Source: Acidobacteriota bacterium (GTDB taxonomy: Bacteria > Acidobacteriota > Terriglobia > Terriglobales > Acidobacteriaceae). From it: a DNA stretch of 64,000 bases. Of the stretch, positions 1 through 8,959 are shown in pieces (the first letter of the stretch is position 1; the number at the start of each line of letters is the position of its first letter). The translations under genes were made by a program, and so were the position numbers. The DNA is taken from NCBI GenBank assembly GCA_003225005.1, contig QIAN01000268.1, positions 1 through 64,000 of the forward strand. Direction: 5' to 3'. The notes under the pieces are model-generated. The model made no database searches. It was given only the letters and a program-made list of their open reading frames with translations, and had not been told where the DNA came from.

Positions 1-1
1 G

Positions 2-430
2 GACGTGTTTACCCCCAACACAGATGAAGCGTTTGCGCTGACAGGGATCAAGGTAACTGGCATGGACGAGATGAAGGCAGCGGCGGCCAAACTTCATAAA
101 ATGGGCTCCTCCGCAGTCGTGGTCACCGGAGGTCACCTCGATCAGGCCATCGAGCTGTTGAGCTATTCCACCAAGCGAGGGATCGAGACAGAAGCGTTCA
201 AGGCGGAGCGGCAGCGATCCAATTCAACGCATGGAACTGGCTGTGCGTTTGCCACGTCCATGGCCTGCCATCTGGCACTTGATCGGGGTCTGGCCGAGGC
301 CACTCTTCTTGCCAAAACCTACGTCACATCTGCAATCGCCAACGCCTACCCTCTAGGTAAGGGCACGGGGCCGGTGCACCATCTGTATCGCATGTACCAG
401 CAGCGGCGAGCTGCGGGCTCTCGGGAGTGA
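2..430 (+). CDS. thiD: Phosphomethylpyrimidine kinase ThiD, 3' part
   Basis: C-terminal about 140 residues of a ThiD-type kinase, which phosphorylates hydroxymethylpyrimidine (phosphate) in thiamine biosynthesis. The gene runs in from before the window, in frame from base 2. Visible family features are the opening VFTPNTDEA segment, the VVVTGG strand and loop, and the NSTHGTGCAFA motif, which holds the glycine-rich anion hole and catalytic Cys region of the ribokinase-like fold. It ends in the usual helical tail (GPVHHLYRM). About half of a roughly 260-residue enzyme is missing, so the start and any upstream TPP element cannot be judged. Confidence 0.93.
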   Translation, partial: DVFTPNTDEAFALTGIKVTGMDEMKAAAAKLHKMGSSAVVVTGGHLDQAIELLSYSTKRGIETEAFKAERQRSNSTHGTGCAFATSMACHLALDRGLAEATLLAKTYVTSAIANAYPLGKGTGPVHHLYRMYQQRRAAGSRE

Positions 431-495
431 GCAGTAGTCACCGAGATGTGCAGTGAGGCAGGGAATGCTAAGGCAGAGCCGAATCGGGCGATGAC

Positions 496-1035
496 TTACC
501 TGTCGGTTGATCGCTTTAGGAGTATCGCCACCACGAAGGAAGCCGTAGCGCCCAACAACCATTCGATGCGCCAGAATTGAATGGCCTGCCAATCAGCGAA
601 GGTCTGCGCCTTGTAGATGAAGCTCACGCAGATGGCTCCAGCGATGCACCCTAGTCCGATCATGAAAGCAACCAGGGACGCGGTCGGCAAGCCGACCCAA
701 CGCTTGATTTCGTGGAAGTGCAAGTAGCGAAGCCAAGTTGGGGCGGAAACCCTGGGAAAGGAGAAATCCTGTGCCGCTCCCCGCAACCACGTCATTCCGT
801 CTGACAAGACATCTGAAGAACCTGCATGGACTCCAGTTCCGGCGATGGCTAATTGAGCGCGGCGCCCGCCGCAAGCGTGACAAAAGCGAGAGCCCACCAG
901 AAATTCCGTGCCGCAGTGCGAACACGTTTCAGCCATCGTAGGCGCTGCGACTGAAGTGGCTACGCCGCCGGCGCCCTCGAGAGGCGCTGGCGGACGCCAG
1001 AACTCTTGTTGCGCGTCATGAATCACTTCTGACAT
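496..1035 (-). CDS. Zinc-ribbon membrane protein, unknown function
   Basis: About 179 residues. An N-terminal zinc ribbon (CSHCG ... CHACGG, two CxxC knuckles) is followed by a polar linker and two hydrophobic segments near the C-terminus (around IGLGCIAGAICVSFIY and ATASFVVAILL), so it is probably a membrane protein with a cytosolic zinc finger. The first Met of the open frame is at 1083; I prefer the ATG at 1035 because the residues before it look unlike a domain, but neither start has a good Shine-Dalgarno. Convergent with thiD. Double zinc ribbon plus membrane helices is a common layout in Acidobacteria. The function is unknown. Confidence 0.7.
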   Translation of the reverse strand: MSEVIHDAQQEFWRPPAPLEGAGGVATSVAAPTMAETCSHCGTEFLVGSRFCHACGGRRAQLAIAGTGVHAGSSDVLSDGMTWLRGAAQDFSFPRVSAPTWLRYLHFHEIKRWVGLPTASLVAFMIGLGCIAGAICVSFIYKAQTFADWQAIQFWRIEWLLGATASFVVAILLKRSTDR

Positions 1036-1353
1036 CGTTAAACCTATGCTAGGGACGTTTGAAATGTGAACGCAAGCGGACATCCAAAATCGCTGTTCTG
1101 CTAAGCACCTTTTTCACCAATTACTTAGCAAATTATTCGCCACTTTTGTTGTGCTGCCTCGCGCAATAATTACGCGCGCCCCTGCGTAAAGATGCACTGG
1201 TTACCGCCGGTGGCATTGCCGAATACCCGATTCGCAGCTGCGCAGATTATAGGCTCCGTGCGCGGTTCCGCTGGAGGTGTTTAGATCCTTTTGGATTACG
1301 TTCTTGGTTCGTTCCGAGGGGCAGCGCAGTTCGGTTAGACTAGAGAAACACGA
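1036..1353. other. Divergent intergenic region
   Basis: No gene seen in these 318 bases between two divergent genes. It should hold both promoters. A 7-bp perfect inverted repeat, TGCTAAG (1099-1105) and CTTAGCA (1134-1140), lies near the minus-strand gene. It could be an operator or a weak hairpin; there is no other support. Confidence 0.4.
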
Positions 1354-2661
1354 GTGGGGAAGCAAGCGAGAACCACGTCCAAGAATCTGGTGCTTTCGAG
1401 CACCATGTTGTTGTGCGCAACGATTTTGGGTTTGATATCGAACGGAATGGCGGTGCGGGCGGAGTTCACCGCACACGGGTCTTCTCCGTCAGTTGTGTCG
1501 ATGCATCCGGGTTTCCACTCGCCCCGGGCGCCAGCTCCTGATAACCAGGTCTCCAGTCACGATCCGCTTACCGACGCCGCTTTAGAACACTTCTACAATC
1601 TCGACTATGACCGGGCGACACAGGAGTTTGAGAAGGTCGTCGAGAAGCATCCGAATGATGTTTTTGCCTGCAATCATCTGATCACGTCGCTGCTCATGCG
1701 CGAGCTCGATAAGATGGGGGCCATGAACACCGGGGAGTATGCGAGCGACAGCTTCATCGGACAGGTACACCACCCCCCCGATCCAAAGGTCAAGGAGCGC
1801 ATCAAGCGGCTCGTGGACCGGGCCGAGGATCTGGAAGAACAGCAGCTCAAGGTAAATCCCAACAATGTCGAAGCCCTCTATGCCCGAGGAGTAACTCGGG
1901 CGCAATTCGCTCTGTACACGGGGCTGGTCGAGCGGGCATGGTTTTCCGCTCTGCGCAACGCGGTGGGCGCGCGTCATGATCACGAACACGTCCTGGAACT
2001 TGATCCCAAATACGTCGACGCGAAGTTAGTCGTGGGCACTCACAACTACGTCATGGGGAGCCTTCCCTGGAGTGTGAAGGTGGCGGTAGCAATGGTCGGG
2101 CTGAGCGGATCGAAGGAGAAAGGACTCCAGTACCTGCGCGATGTGGCCAATGGTGGCGGCGAAAATAACGTGGATGCCAAAGTCGTTCTGAGCCTATTCT
2201 TGCGGCGCGAGCAGCGCTACGCTGAGGCTCGCGCGATGATGCATGAATTAGCAGCGCGCTATCCCAGAAATTACTTGTTCGCCCTCGAGGAAGCGAATCT
2301 GCTGCGGGCGTCAGATCACTTTCAGGAGGCGGCAGCGGCCTATCGAAAAGTTTGGCAGAGCGGGCGCGAGGGGAAATACGGCAGCCTGCATTACGAAATG
2401 GCTGCGTGGGGTCTTGGTGAATTATTGCGCAGCCAGAAAGACTATGGCGGGGCGGCAGTAGCGTACGAACTGGTGAATGAGGCTCCAGCACCCGATCCGG
2501 AAACGTTGCAGAAGGCGAATCTCGCCGCCGGAGAGATGTATGACTTGATGCAGAAACGCGATCTGGCTTTGATCAAATACCGGACGGTGCTGGCACAGAG
2601 CAGCACCACACCTCCGGCAGAAGCGGCAAGGAAGCATATGCGGGAGGCCTATCGCGAGTAA
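1354..2661 (+). CDS. Exported TPR-repeat protein
   Basis: 435 residues from a GTG start. The N-terminus has a basic stretch and a hydrophobic segment (LVLSSTMLLCATILGLI) ending near VRAE, read as a signal peptide or anchor. After a Pro/Ser-rich linker the rest is helical tetratricopeptide-like repeats (for example DAALEHFYNLDYDRATQEFEK and VEALYARGVTRAQFALYTG), and the last third reads like BamD/YfgC-type scaffold helices. It is likely a periplasmic or envelope adaptor. No catalytic motif is seen. It stands alone, 71 bases before the PspC gene. Confidence 0.8.
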   Translation: MGKQARTTSKNLVLSSTMLLCATILGLISNGMAVRAEFTAHGSSPSVVSMHPGFHSPRAPAPDNQVSSHDPLTDAALEHFYNLDYDRATQEFEKVVEKHPNDVFACNHLITSLLMRELDKMGAMNTGEYASDSFIGQVHHPPDPKVKERIKRLVDRAEDLEEQQLKVNPNNVEALYARGVTRAQFALYTGLVERAWFSALRNAVGARHDHEHVLELDPKYVDAKLVVGTHNYVMGSLPWSVKVAVAMVGLSGSKEKGLQYLRDVANGGGENNVDAKVVLSLFLRREQRYAEARAMMHELAARYPRNYLFALEEANLLRASDHFQEAAAAYRKVWQSGREGKYGSLHYEMAAWGLGELLRSQKDYGGAAVAYELVNEAPAPDPETLQKANLAAGEMYDLMQKRDLALIKYRTVLAQSSTTPPAEAARKHMREAYRE

Positions 2662-2732
2662 AGTCAGGTGAATGGAGCTTTCGGTCTACAATTACGTATA
2701 GTCTGCTAAATGGTCGTGCGAGAGGCGGAACT

Positions 2733-3047
2733 ATGTACTGCAACTATTGCGGAAAAGCAATTCAAGAGGACGCGGCGGTCTGTGCCTATTGCGGCGTCCG
2801 AGTGGGAGCGTCGGTGGCGCGGAAGCGCTTAGTGCGGCCTCGCCAGGGACGCAAGATTGCGGGGGTTTGTCTCGGCTTCGCCGAGTATTTTGACATCGAC
2901 GTGACCGTGGTCCGGCTGGTGTGGCTAATCGTATCGTTGATGACGGGAATTGGCTTGTTGTCATACCCCATTGCCTGGATCGTAATGCCGGAAGAGCCGC
3001 TTATGCTGACGGCCCCAGTTGGCGCGCAGCGCGTGACGAATTCCTAG
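2733..3047 (+). CDS. PspC-domain protein with zinc ribbon
   Basis: 104 residues: an N-terminal zinc ribbon (CNYCGKAI ... CAYCGV), then a PspC domain (GRKIAGVCLGFAEYFDIDVTVVRLVWLI, continuing through a membrane helix to YPIAWIVMPEE). PspC domains act at the inner membrane in phage-shock or envelope-stress responses; here the zinc ribbon would be cytosolic. The GAGAGGCGG ahead of ATG 2733 is a usable ribosome binding site. No other psp gene is nearby, so only membrane-stress-linked can be said. Confidence 0.88.
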   Translation: MYCNYCGKAIQEDAAVCAYCGVRVGASVARKRLVRPRQGRKIAGVCLGFAEYFDIDVTVVRLVWLIVSLMTGIGLLSYPIAWIVMPEEPLMLTAPVGAQRVTNS

Positions 3048-3094
3048 GACCGCTCGGGCGACAGCTCGCGACGCTCTGTGATTAAATCGGCTGC

Positions 3095-3886
3095 ATGCAG
3101 CGAATCAAGAGCGGCGACGCGGGAATTGTTTATCGGATCCTTGGGGATGGGCCTTCGGTTGTCCTTCTGCATCCCTTTCCCGCTGATCATGAATTTTGGC
3201 TGCCGGTCGCGCAATCTCTGTCCACGCGATACCGCCTCATCATGCCTGATCTCCGTGGGCACGGCGACTCTGATATTGGCGAAGGCCCGGCCTCTATGGC
3301 GAAGCATGCGGCCGACATTGCCCGCGTAATGGACGATGCGGATGTAGGCCGCGCGCCGATGGTTGGGGTTTCGATCGGCGGCTACGCGTTGTTCGAATTC
3401 TGGCGGCAACAGCGTGGACGCGTGGCTGCGCTGGGTCTCTGCAATACCAAGGCGTCCGCAGATTCCCCTGAAGCTCAAGCTGGACGCCTACAAGCCGCGG
3501 CAGACGTTATGGAGCGCGGGACTGAGCCGTTCTTCCAAAGTATGATCCCGCGTCTGCTAGGTAAAACTACTTGCGAGACGCGTCCGGACTTGGTCGAGGG
3601 TGCACTGCAGATGATGCGAGCAATGTCGCCCGCCGACGTTGCCGCCGTACAGCGCGGCATGGCCGAGCGTCCGGACTCAGTGGATACGCTGAAGACCATC
3701 AGTGTACCTACGCTGCTCGTGACCGGAGAAGAAGACATCCTGACTGGAGTGAACGAAGCGGAACTGATGCATCGGCACATTGCGGGTAGTGAGGTGAGAG
3801 TGTTTCCGAAAGCTGGCCATTACTCGCCTTGGGAACAGCCCGAAGCAGTGGGCAGATTGCTGCGGCAGTTCCTCGATGGAGTCTGA
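3095..3886 (+). CDS. Alpha/beta-hydrolase fold protein
   Basis: 263 residues, the usual length for this superfamily. Visible are the HPFPADHEFW oxyanion region, DLRGHGDS, the nucleophile elbow GVSIGGYALF (Ser in G-x-S-x-G), the acid strand LLVTGEEDIL and the C-terminal His in AGHYSPWEQPE, so the triad looks intact. Similar sequences include 3-oxoadipate enol-lactonase-like and other small-ester hydrolases; the substrate cannot be assigned. A TTAAAT box ends 7 bases before the ATG and there is no Shine-Dalgarno, so the mRNA may be leaderless. Confidence 0.87.
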   Translation: MQRIKSGDAGIVYRILGDGPSVVLLHPFPADHEFWLPVAQSLSTRYRLIMPDLRGHGDSDIGEGPASMAKHAADIARVMDDADVGRAPMVGVSIGGYALFEFWRQQRGRVAALGLCNTKASADSPEAQAGRLQAAADVMERGTEPFFQSMIPRLLGKTTCETRPDLVEGALQMMRAMSPADVAAVQRGMAERPDSVDTLKTISVPTLLVTGEEDILTGVNEAELMHRHIAGSEVRVFPKAGHYSPWEQPEAVGRLLRQFLDGV

Positions 3887-3984
3887 CGCCTGAAATTAAA
3901 AAAAGGCCGCGAGGTGTGTCATAAGCTCCTGGCGGTTCTCCTCGTAAGCATTGGCTATTTTGTTTTGCTACAATCCTCAAAACC

Positions 3985-4392
3985 ATGATTGATACATTCC
4001 TAGTCCCTGAAAAAACCTTGGTCAACGCCAACGGAGATGGCACGGCGGTGGACGTGAGTAGCGCTGTCAACCGCGTCTTTCTGTTGAGCTTGGAGATTAC
4101 CAAGATCATCGAACAGGAGTCCCTCGAACTGAGCGTCTATGGCGCAGTCGACGGAACCACATGGAGTTCGAAGCCGATCATGTCGTTTCCGCAGAAGTTC
4201 TATTGCGAGCAATCGCCGATGCTGCTGGACCTGACAGCGCATCCCGACGTGAAGTTCGTACGGGCGCATTGGGAGGTGGCTCGCTGGGGGCGAGGCACGG
4301 AAACGCCGATGTTCGAATTCAGCGTAAGGCTGAAGGAAGTGCCGGCAGAGATTTTGAGAGAAGTCACGGCCGAAGCCAAGGCGCTGGCTTAG
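3985..4392 (+). CDS. Conserved hypothetical protein
   Basis: 135 residues with no recognised domain. The sequence alternates short strands (VFLLSLEITKIIEQESLELSVYG; WSSKPIMSFPQKFY; FVRAHWEVARWG; MFEFSVRLKEV), suggesting a small all-beta sandwich, with no signal peptide or membrane segment. A TACAAT box at 3969-3974 sits 10 bases before the ATG and no Shine-Dalgarno is present. Proteins of this style recur in Acidobacteria as single genes. The function is unknown. Confidence 0.7.
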   Translation: MIDTFLVPEKTLVNANGDGTAVDVSSAVNRVFLLSLEITKIIEQESLELSVYGAVDGTTWSSKPIMSFPQKFYCEQSPMLLDLTAHPDVKFVRAHWEVARWGRGTETPMFEFSVRLKEVPAEILREVTAEAKALA

Positions 4393-4660
4393 GATTATGC
4401 ATGATTGAGTTTGGACGGTTGAATGAATGTCCCCTCGGGTTCGGCGGTCTTGCTCGTGTGTAGACTGCTATTCGATTCAGAATCAACCATCCACATTCGA
4501 CGATTATCCCGTCAACGTCGGTCCCGTCTGCCAATTCTGTGGATTCCCTTGAGCTTGGCGCCCTGAGCCTTTCATCCAAAAATCAACAATCAATAATTCT
4601 CACCGCAATGACCGCTGCGCTGCAGCAGCATTACGGATGCTTCCGCTATATTGATTCAGG

Positions 4661-5959
4661 ATGGTCAGCAAGTCGGAAACGATCGTGTGCCCAGCGCGCA
4701 CCGTGCGCGGCAGCGTGCGCCTGCCCGGGGACAAATCTATCTCGCACCGCTACGCCATGCTGGCCGCGATCGCGGATGGAAGCTCCCGGCTGGAGAATTA
4801 TTCCACCGGGGCTGACTGTGCCAGTACCCTGCGTTGTCTGAAATCCCTGGGTGTGTTCGCTGAGCGCACAGACGGCGCGGAGAGCGTGATCGCGATTCGA
4901 GGGCTCGGACCTTCGTTAGCCGCGCCTTCCGAACCGCTCGACTGCGGCAATTCGGGCTCAACCATGCGCATGCTGAGTGGCATTGTCGCGGCGCAGAAGG
5001 TCAAGAGCGAGATGGTCGGAGACGCGTCGCTTAGCCGCCGTCCTATGGAGCGGGTAATCAAGCCGCTTACGGGTATGGGCGCTAAGATTGAGTCGCACCG
5101 TGGAAAGCCACCGCTCCGCATCACCGGCGCCGGACTGAAAGCTATTGACTACAAGATGCCGGTGGCCAGCGCGCAGGTGAAGTCATGCCTCTTGTTCGCG
5201 GGTCTGCTGGCGGATGGCGAAACCCGCATCGAAGAACCGGTTCGGACCCGCGATCATGGCGAACTGGCGCTGCGGGCATTTGGTGCGGAAGTGGCGCGCA
5301 ACGGAAATGAGGTTCGTATCCGTGGGGGTCAAGCGCTCCGAGGTATCGAGGCGCGCGTGCCGGGAGACTTGTCGAGCGCGGCCTTTTTCTTGTGCGCTGC
5401 GGCGCTGTTTCCGGGGTCACACCTGCTGATTGATGGTCTGCTGATGAATCCAACACGTGCGCGCCTGCTCGACATTCTCATGCAGATGGGGCTAAAAATC
5501 TCAATGACGCAACTCGATGAGGCGCATGGAGAAATGGTGGGCACAATCCAAGTTGAAGGTGGACGGCTTAAGGGCGCGACCATCGCCGGTGCGGATACAG
5601 CGGCGCTGATTGATGAGATTCCGGTGCTGGCCGCGATCGCCCCTTATACGGAGCAGGGGATTGAGGTTCGGGATGCAAGGGAGCTGAGGATAAAAGAGTC
5701 AGACCGCATCGCCGCCATAGCTGCCAACCTGCGCCTGATGGGGGCGAACGTAGAAGAGAACGAAGACGGGCTGAAGATTCCCGGCCAGCAAAATCTGCGA
5801 GGCGCCGAGCTCGAGTCATTCGGCGATCACCGCATCGCCATGGCATTTGCCGTGGCTGCGTTGCGGGCTGAGGGCGAAAGCCTCATCCGCGGCGCCGAGG
5901 CAGCCGCTGTCTCCTACCCGGCTTTTTTCCCGACACTTGAAGGGCTGGTCGAGCGCTAG
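4661..5959 (+). CDS. aroA: EPSP synthase (3-phosphoshikimate 1-carboxyvinyltransferase)
   Basis: 432 residues, full length. It transfers enolpyruvate from PEP to shikimate-3-phosphate, the sixth step of the shikimate pathway, in the cytosol. Motifs in order: LPGDKSISHRY near the N-terminus, GNSGSTMRMLSG, GDASLSRRPMERV, ASAQVKSCLL, TRDHGELALRAFGA, and the C-terminal LRIKESDRIAAIA and FGDHRIAMAFA. The SLSRRPM and RDHxE patterns look closer to the Bacillus/class II side than to E. coli AroA. A TATATT box lies 8 bases before the ATG with no ribosome binding site. No other aro gene is adjacent. Confidence 0.97.
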   Translation: MVSKSETIVCPARTVRGSVRLPGDKSISHRYAMLAAIADGSSRLENYSTGADCASTLRCLKSLGVFAERTDGAESVIAIRGLGPSLAAPSEPLDCGNSGSTMRMLSGIVAAQKVKSEMVGDASLSRRPMERVIKPLTGMGAKIESHRGKPPLRITGAGLKAIDYKMPVASAQVKSCLLFAGLLADGETRIEEPVRTRDHGELALRAFGAEVARNGNEVRIRGGQALRGIEARVPGDLSSAAFFLCAAALFPGSHLLIDGLLMNPTRARLLDILMQMGLKISMTQLDEAHGEMVGTIQVEGGRLKGATIAGADTAALIDEIPVLAAIAPYTEQGIEVRDARELRIKESDRIAAIAANLRLMGANVEENEDGLKIPGQQNLRGAELESFGDHRIAMAFAVAALRAEGESLIRGAEAAAVSYPAFFPTLEGLVER

Positions 5960-6117
5960 AGAGAGGCAGAGTCAATAGAGTCGAATCCCACGGCCCGGTT
6001 ACCTTCGGGCGATGACCGTAGTGATCTAATCACCTCGCCGCTAAACAACAATACTTGAGTGGAGAAACCGTGGTGCTGCCGCGGGGGCCGCATTTCGTCT
6101 CAGTTCGAGGAGGAATC

Positions 6118-6549
6118 ATGCGTCGCAAGCTCATCGTATTGGCTGCTATCTTGTGCTCCCTGGCTTACGCCAAAGAGCCTAAGGCTTATCAGACCGGCAA
6201 ATTGCTGCAAATGGATTCAGTGGCGTGTGGTGTGGACGAAAAAGACGCGAAAAGTGTCGCCGGCGAAATGCTGGGGACCGACTCCGGACATAAGAAGACG
6301 CACGAGCTACTCTGCCAGGAGTATGTACTTCAGACCGATAGGGTGATCTATCGTATTCGGCCTAAAGACGAGAAGCATCCTGTGCTGCTGCCGATAGGTG
6401 AGCGCACGCAATTTCGTTTGGAAAAAGACAAGATGCTCCTGCGTGTGGAAGGCTTGGTCGACAGAGAGCACGTCTACTTGGTGGTTTCGATGACGCCGCG
6501 TGGCGATGATAAAGCGGCGAGCACACTCCGCTTGAATCACCTGCAATAG
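6118..6549 (+). CDS. Small exported protein, unknown
   Basis: 143 residues. The start is set by a strong AGGAGG-type site (GAGGAGGAATC) just before ATG 6118; the open frame extends upstream to 6055 but that part is not protein-like. Signal peptide MRRKLIVLAAILCSLAYA, cleavage probably after AYA. The mature part has mixed strands, with one Cys near the start (VACGV) and one in LLCQEY that could form a disulfide. Proteins of this general type (short, one domain, exported) are common in Acidobacteria. No function can be assigned. Confidence 0.78.
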   Translation: MRRKLIVLAAILCSLAYAKEPKAYQTGKLLQMDSVACGVDEKDAKSVAGEMLGTDSGHKKTHELLCQEYVLQTDRVIYRIRPKDEKHPVLLPIGERTQFRLEKDKMLLRVEGLVDREHVYLVVSMTPRGDDKAASTLRLNHLQ

Positions 6550-6844
6550 TCCGCTCGCAGTCCGGAAATTGGCTGCTGCGTCACAAGAACGTTCACAAAA
6601 CATTTGTGTAGTGCTTTCGGCCGGGGCGGATTCTCCAGAATTCGCGCCGCGCTTATTTCATGCATGCGTTTTTACCCACTATCTCCGACGGAAAACCCTG
6701 ATTGCGGTCTTTCGTTCGAACCAACTCTCGGGCCGTGATGGGCATCAAATGTTTCGTAGTCCTGCCTCGTATCCCCGCTCGCTCTCCGCCGTGAAAGGGG
6801 ATAACTGTCGGCAGAAATTCAGTCGATCGACGGAGAAAAATATT

Positions 6845-7429
6845 ATGAAACGTTGTATGGGCCTTCTCATAGCATCGTTATTTTTTGCTGCTCCTGTGTT
6901 GCTGGCGCAAGAGCATTCCGACCACATCGAAGTCGGCGCCTTCGCTGATTATTTTCGCTTCGGCCAGACATCTCCTGTGCGAAATTTCATCGGTGTGGGA
7001 GGACGGGCCGCTTTCAACCTGCACCGAGACGTACAGTTGGAAGCGGAAATGGCCTACGACTTCAAACGGAACTTCACCCAGGATTTCTCTGATGGCGTGA
7101 CCACGCAGTTGGTGAACACTCAGTTCCGCACTTTGCATGGATTCTTTGGTCCGAAATTCCAAACCGGCTCGGGGGCATTTCGCTTCTTCGTGACAGGAAA
7201 AGTGGGCTTTGACAATTTCACCATCAACAACCAGAACGCCCCAGCAGGTTTCAAGAGTACCGTGGGCCTGGATAATGGCAAGACGGATTTTGCCCTATAT
7301 CCCGCGGCAGGAGTCGAGGCTTTCGCCGGGCCGATTGGCATTCGATTGGAAGCGGGCGACGATATCTACTTTGATCACGGCGGCCACAACAATCTACGCG
7401 TGACCTTGGGGCCGCAGATCCGCTTTTGA
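6845..7429 (+). CDS. Outer-membrane beta-barrel protein
   Basis: 194 residues from ATG 6845, behind CGGAGAAA; the open frame reaches back to 6569 but that part is not coding-like. Signal peptide MKRCMGLLIASLFFAAPVLLA-Q, then alternating amphipathic strands (HIEVGAFADYFRF; GVGGRAAFNLHRDVQLEAEMAYDF; FFGPKFQTGSGAFRFFVTGKVGF; GIRLEAGDDIYF) ending in an aromatic residue (GPQIRF), the standard signal for BAM-dependent barrel insertion. Size suggests an 8-stranded OmpA/OmpW-like barrel. It probably has its own transcript, ended by the hairpin at 7463. Confidence 0.85.
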   Translation: MKRCMGLLIASLFFAAPVLLAQEHSDHIEVGAFADYFRFGQTSPVRNFIGVGGRAAFNLHRDVQLEAEMAYDFKRNFTQDFSDGVTTQLVNTQFRTLHGFFGPKFQTGSGAFRFFVTGKVGFDNFTINNQNAPAGFKSTVGLDNGKTDFALYPAAGVEAFAGPIGIRLEAGDDIYFDHGGHNNLRVTLGPQIRF

Positions 7430-7462
7430 CGATGTGCGATTCGTGACCTCGTACGAGTCAAC

Positions 7463-7492
7463 CGGCGGCCACATCGGCCGCCGTCTCTGTTT
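7463..7492 (+). terminator. Probable terminator after the beta-barrel gene
   Basis: CGGCGGCC (7463-7470) pairs with GGCCGCCG (7476-7483) over a 5-base loop and is followed by a T-rich but broken tract (TCTCTGTTTCT). The position, 34 bases after a stop codon, supports termination. Confidence 0.5.
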
Positions 7493-7621
7493 CTGGCGCT
7501 TTTGTGTCAGCGATCCTCACTCTGCCGCTGGAGACGGCTGTGTGGTACAGTATTGCCGTCCTCGAAAAGCGGCACGGGCCGTTCGATTTCGGGCTGGACA
7601 TCCATGAACAAGGAGTTTGCT

Positions 7622-8032
7622 ATGGCGACCCTCCGCGACCTCATCAAGGACCGCAAAGTTTATTCCATTAATGCAGGGAACACCGTGCTGGAGGCGGCGC
7701 GCTTCATGATGGAGCACAACCTCGGCGCTCTGCCTGTGCTTCGCGATGGAGAGCTAGCCGGCATTTTTTCCGAGCGCGACATTATGAATCGCGTGGTGGC
7801 GGTGGGGCGCACTCCCGGAACGACCGCGGTGTCGGAAGTGATGACCCCGAATCCACGCGCTGTGCCCGTGGATGAGACGGTCGAGGAGTGCCTCTTCATC
7901 ATGCGCGAGTTTGGCTTCCGTCATCTTCCAATTGTGGACGGGCGGGAGTTGAAAGGCCTGGTGTCACTCCGCGATATTCTGATGCGCCGCGCGGCGGAGA
8001 TCGAGACGGAAGCGCGTCGGGCAGTGTCATAG
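7622..8032 (+). CDS. CBS-domain pair protein
   Basis: 136 residues made of two CBS domains (VLEAARFMMEHNLGALPVL ... GIFSERDIMNRVV; then VSEVMTPNPRAVPVDETVEECLFIMREFGFRHLPIV ... GLVSLRDILMRR). CBS pairs bind adenosyl ligands (AMP, ATP, SAM) and sense energy state; a stand-alone pair usually acts in trans. ATG 7622 is preferred because AAGGAG lies 7 bases ahead; an upstream in-frame ATG at 7604 would add six residues. No partner is evident next door. Confidence 0.92.
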   Translation: MATLRDLIKDRKVYSINAGNTVLEAARFMMEHNLGALPVLRDGELAGIFSERDIMNRVVAVGRTPGTTAVSEVMTPNPRAVPVDETVEECLFIMREFGFRHLPIVDGRELKGLVSLRDILMRRAAEIETEARRAVS

Positions 8033-8039
8033 GGCAGGC

Positions 8040-8074
8040 ATCGGGCTTCAGGCTTTGGGCTTCAGGTTCAGCAC
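8040..8074. repeat. GGGCTTCAGG-type low-complexity repeat
   Basis: Between two convergent genes the sequence repeats GGGCTTCAGG-like units (ATCGGGCTTCAGGCTTTGG, then GCTTCAGGTTCAGCAC). The same unit occurs inside the radical SAM gene near 52540, and its TCAGCA part recurs in the nuo spacers. It is read as a short degenerate intergenic repeat family. Confidence 0.5.
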
Positions 8075-8147
8075 TCCGAAAGCGTTCGAGTTTGAAGGGC
8101 TAAGTCTCCGAACCGCCGAGCATGAGCCAAAAGCTTGAAGCTTCCCT

Positions 8148-8891
8148 TCACTCCCGATGCCGCAGCAACAACTCGCCTTGCTTGGGCGGGAGCCGGAAGG
8201 GAAATTCAAAAATCTTTTCGCCGAGCGGCAGGCGCAGTACGAACTCCTCCTGCTTTTTCCACTCACTGATCCACTTGATGTTGGTATTGAAGAAAACCCA
8301 TCCGCTAATCTCGGGATTCCCTGGATTTAGCTCGGCGGGCCGCAGGCTGTTCTTGCTAAGGAATTCCAATAGTTCGCTCACATCCTTCTGAAACGCGCGC
8401 AGGTAGCCCTCTTTCGTCTCTTTGCGTTCTGGATGTTTTTCAATCTCGCGCATGGTTTGGTGGTCAAGTTCGTCGGCGTCGTTCTGGATCCGCGCCGAGA
8501 AATCGTCCGGATCGAGCGAAGTCTGGATGACATGGAAGTGTTTTACAAATTCAAGCGAAATGTTCTGATCGCTAACATCGAGCGAGCCCGGTCCGCGGTA
8601 ACGGACAGTCAGCAGAACCCCGAAGATAGGCTGGTGCCGCCGGCGAACCTTCGCCAGTTCTTGTGCATCGACTGCCAGCGTGACGCCTACATCGCCCGAC
8701 CATAGACCGTAATGATACTTGCCGTCCTGCGTGATCGAGAATGTGCACCCTGGTTGCTGTTCGTCCCAGCGCAACGTCGGGATCTGAGCTTTCTCCTTGC
8801 CCGGCGCCGCACACGCGGGTGCAACGTGGAGCATGCAGACACCGAAGAGCAACGCGAAACCATGACGCGCGAGATGTCGAAAGGAAGGCAT
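8148..8891 (-). CDS. Exported hypothetical protein
   Basis: About 247 residues from ATG 8891; the frame extends 17 codons further, but Met-18 begins a clear signal peptide (HGFALLFGVCMLHVAPACAA). The mature protein has a beta-rich first half (TLRWDEQQPGCTFSITQDGKYHYGLW; VLLTVRYRGPGSLDVSD) and a charged helical second half (HQTMREIEKHPERKETKEGYLRAFQ), ending in FPFRLPPKQGELLLRHRE. A TATAAA box lies 10 bases before the ATG, with no Shine-Dalgarno. It is convergent with the CBS gene. No family recognised. Confidence 0.7.
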   Translation of the reverse strand: MPSFRHLARHGFALLFGVCMLHVAPACAAPGKEKAQIPTLRWDEQQPGCTFSITQDGKYHYGLWSGDVGVTLAVDAQELAKVRRRHQPIFGVLLTVRYRGPGSLDVSDQNISLEFVKHFHVIQTSLDPDDFSARIQNDADELDHQTMREIEKHPERKETKEGYLRAFQKDVSELLEFLSKNSLRPAELNPGNPEISGWVFFNTNIKWISEWKKQEEFVLRLPLGEKIFEFPFRLPPKQGELLLRHRE

Positions 8892-8959
8892 GCGAGGGAA
8901 GTTTATAGCCGGCTTGAATCCGGGCTTCAACCTAGGTGGCAACTGTGAAAATACAAGGA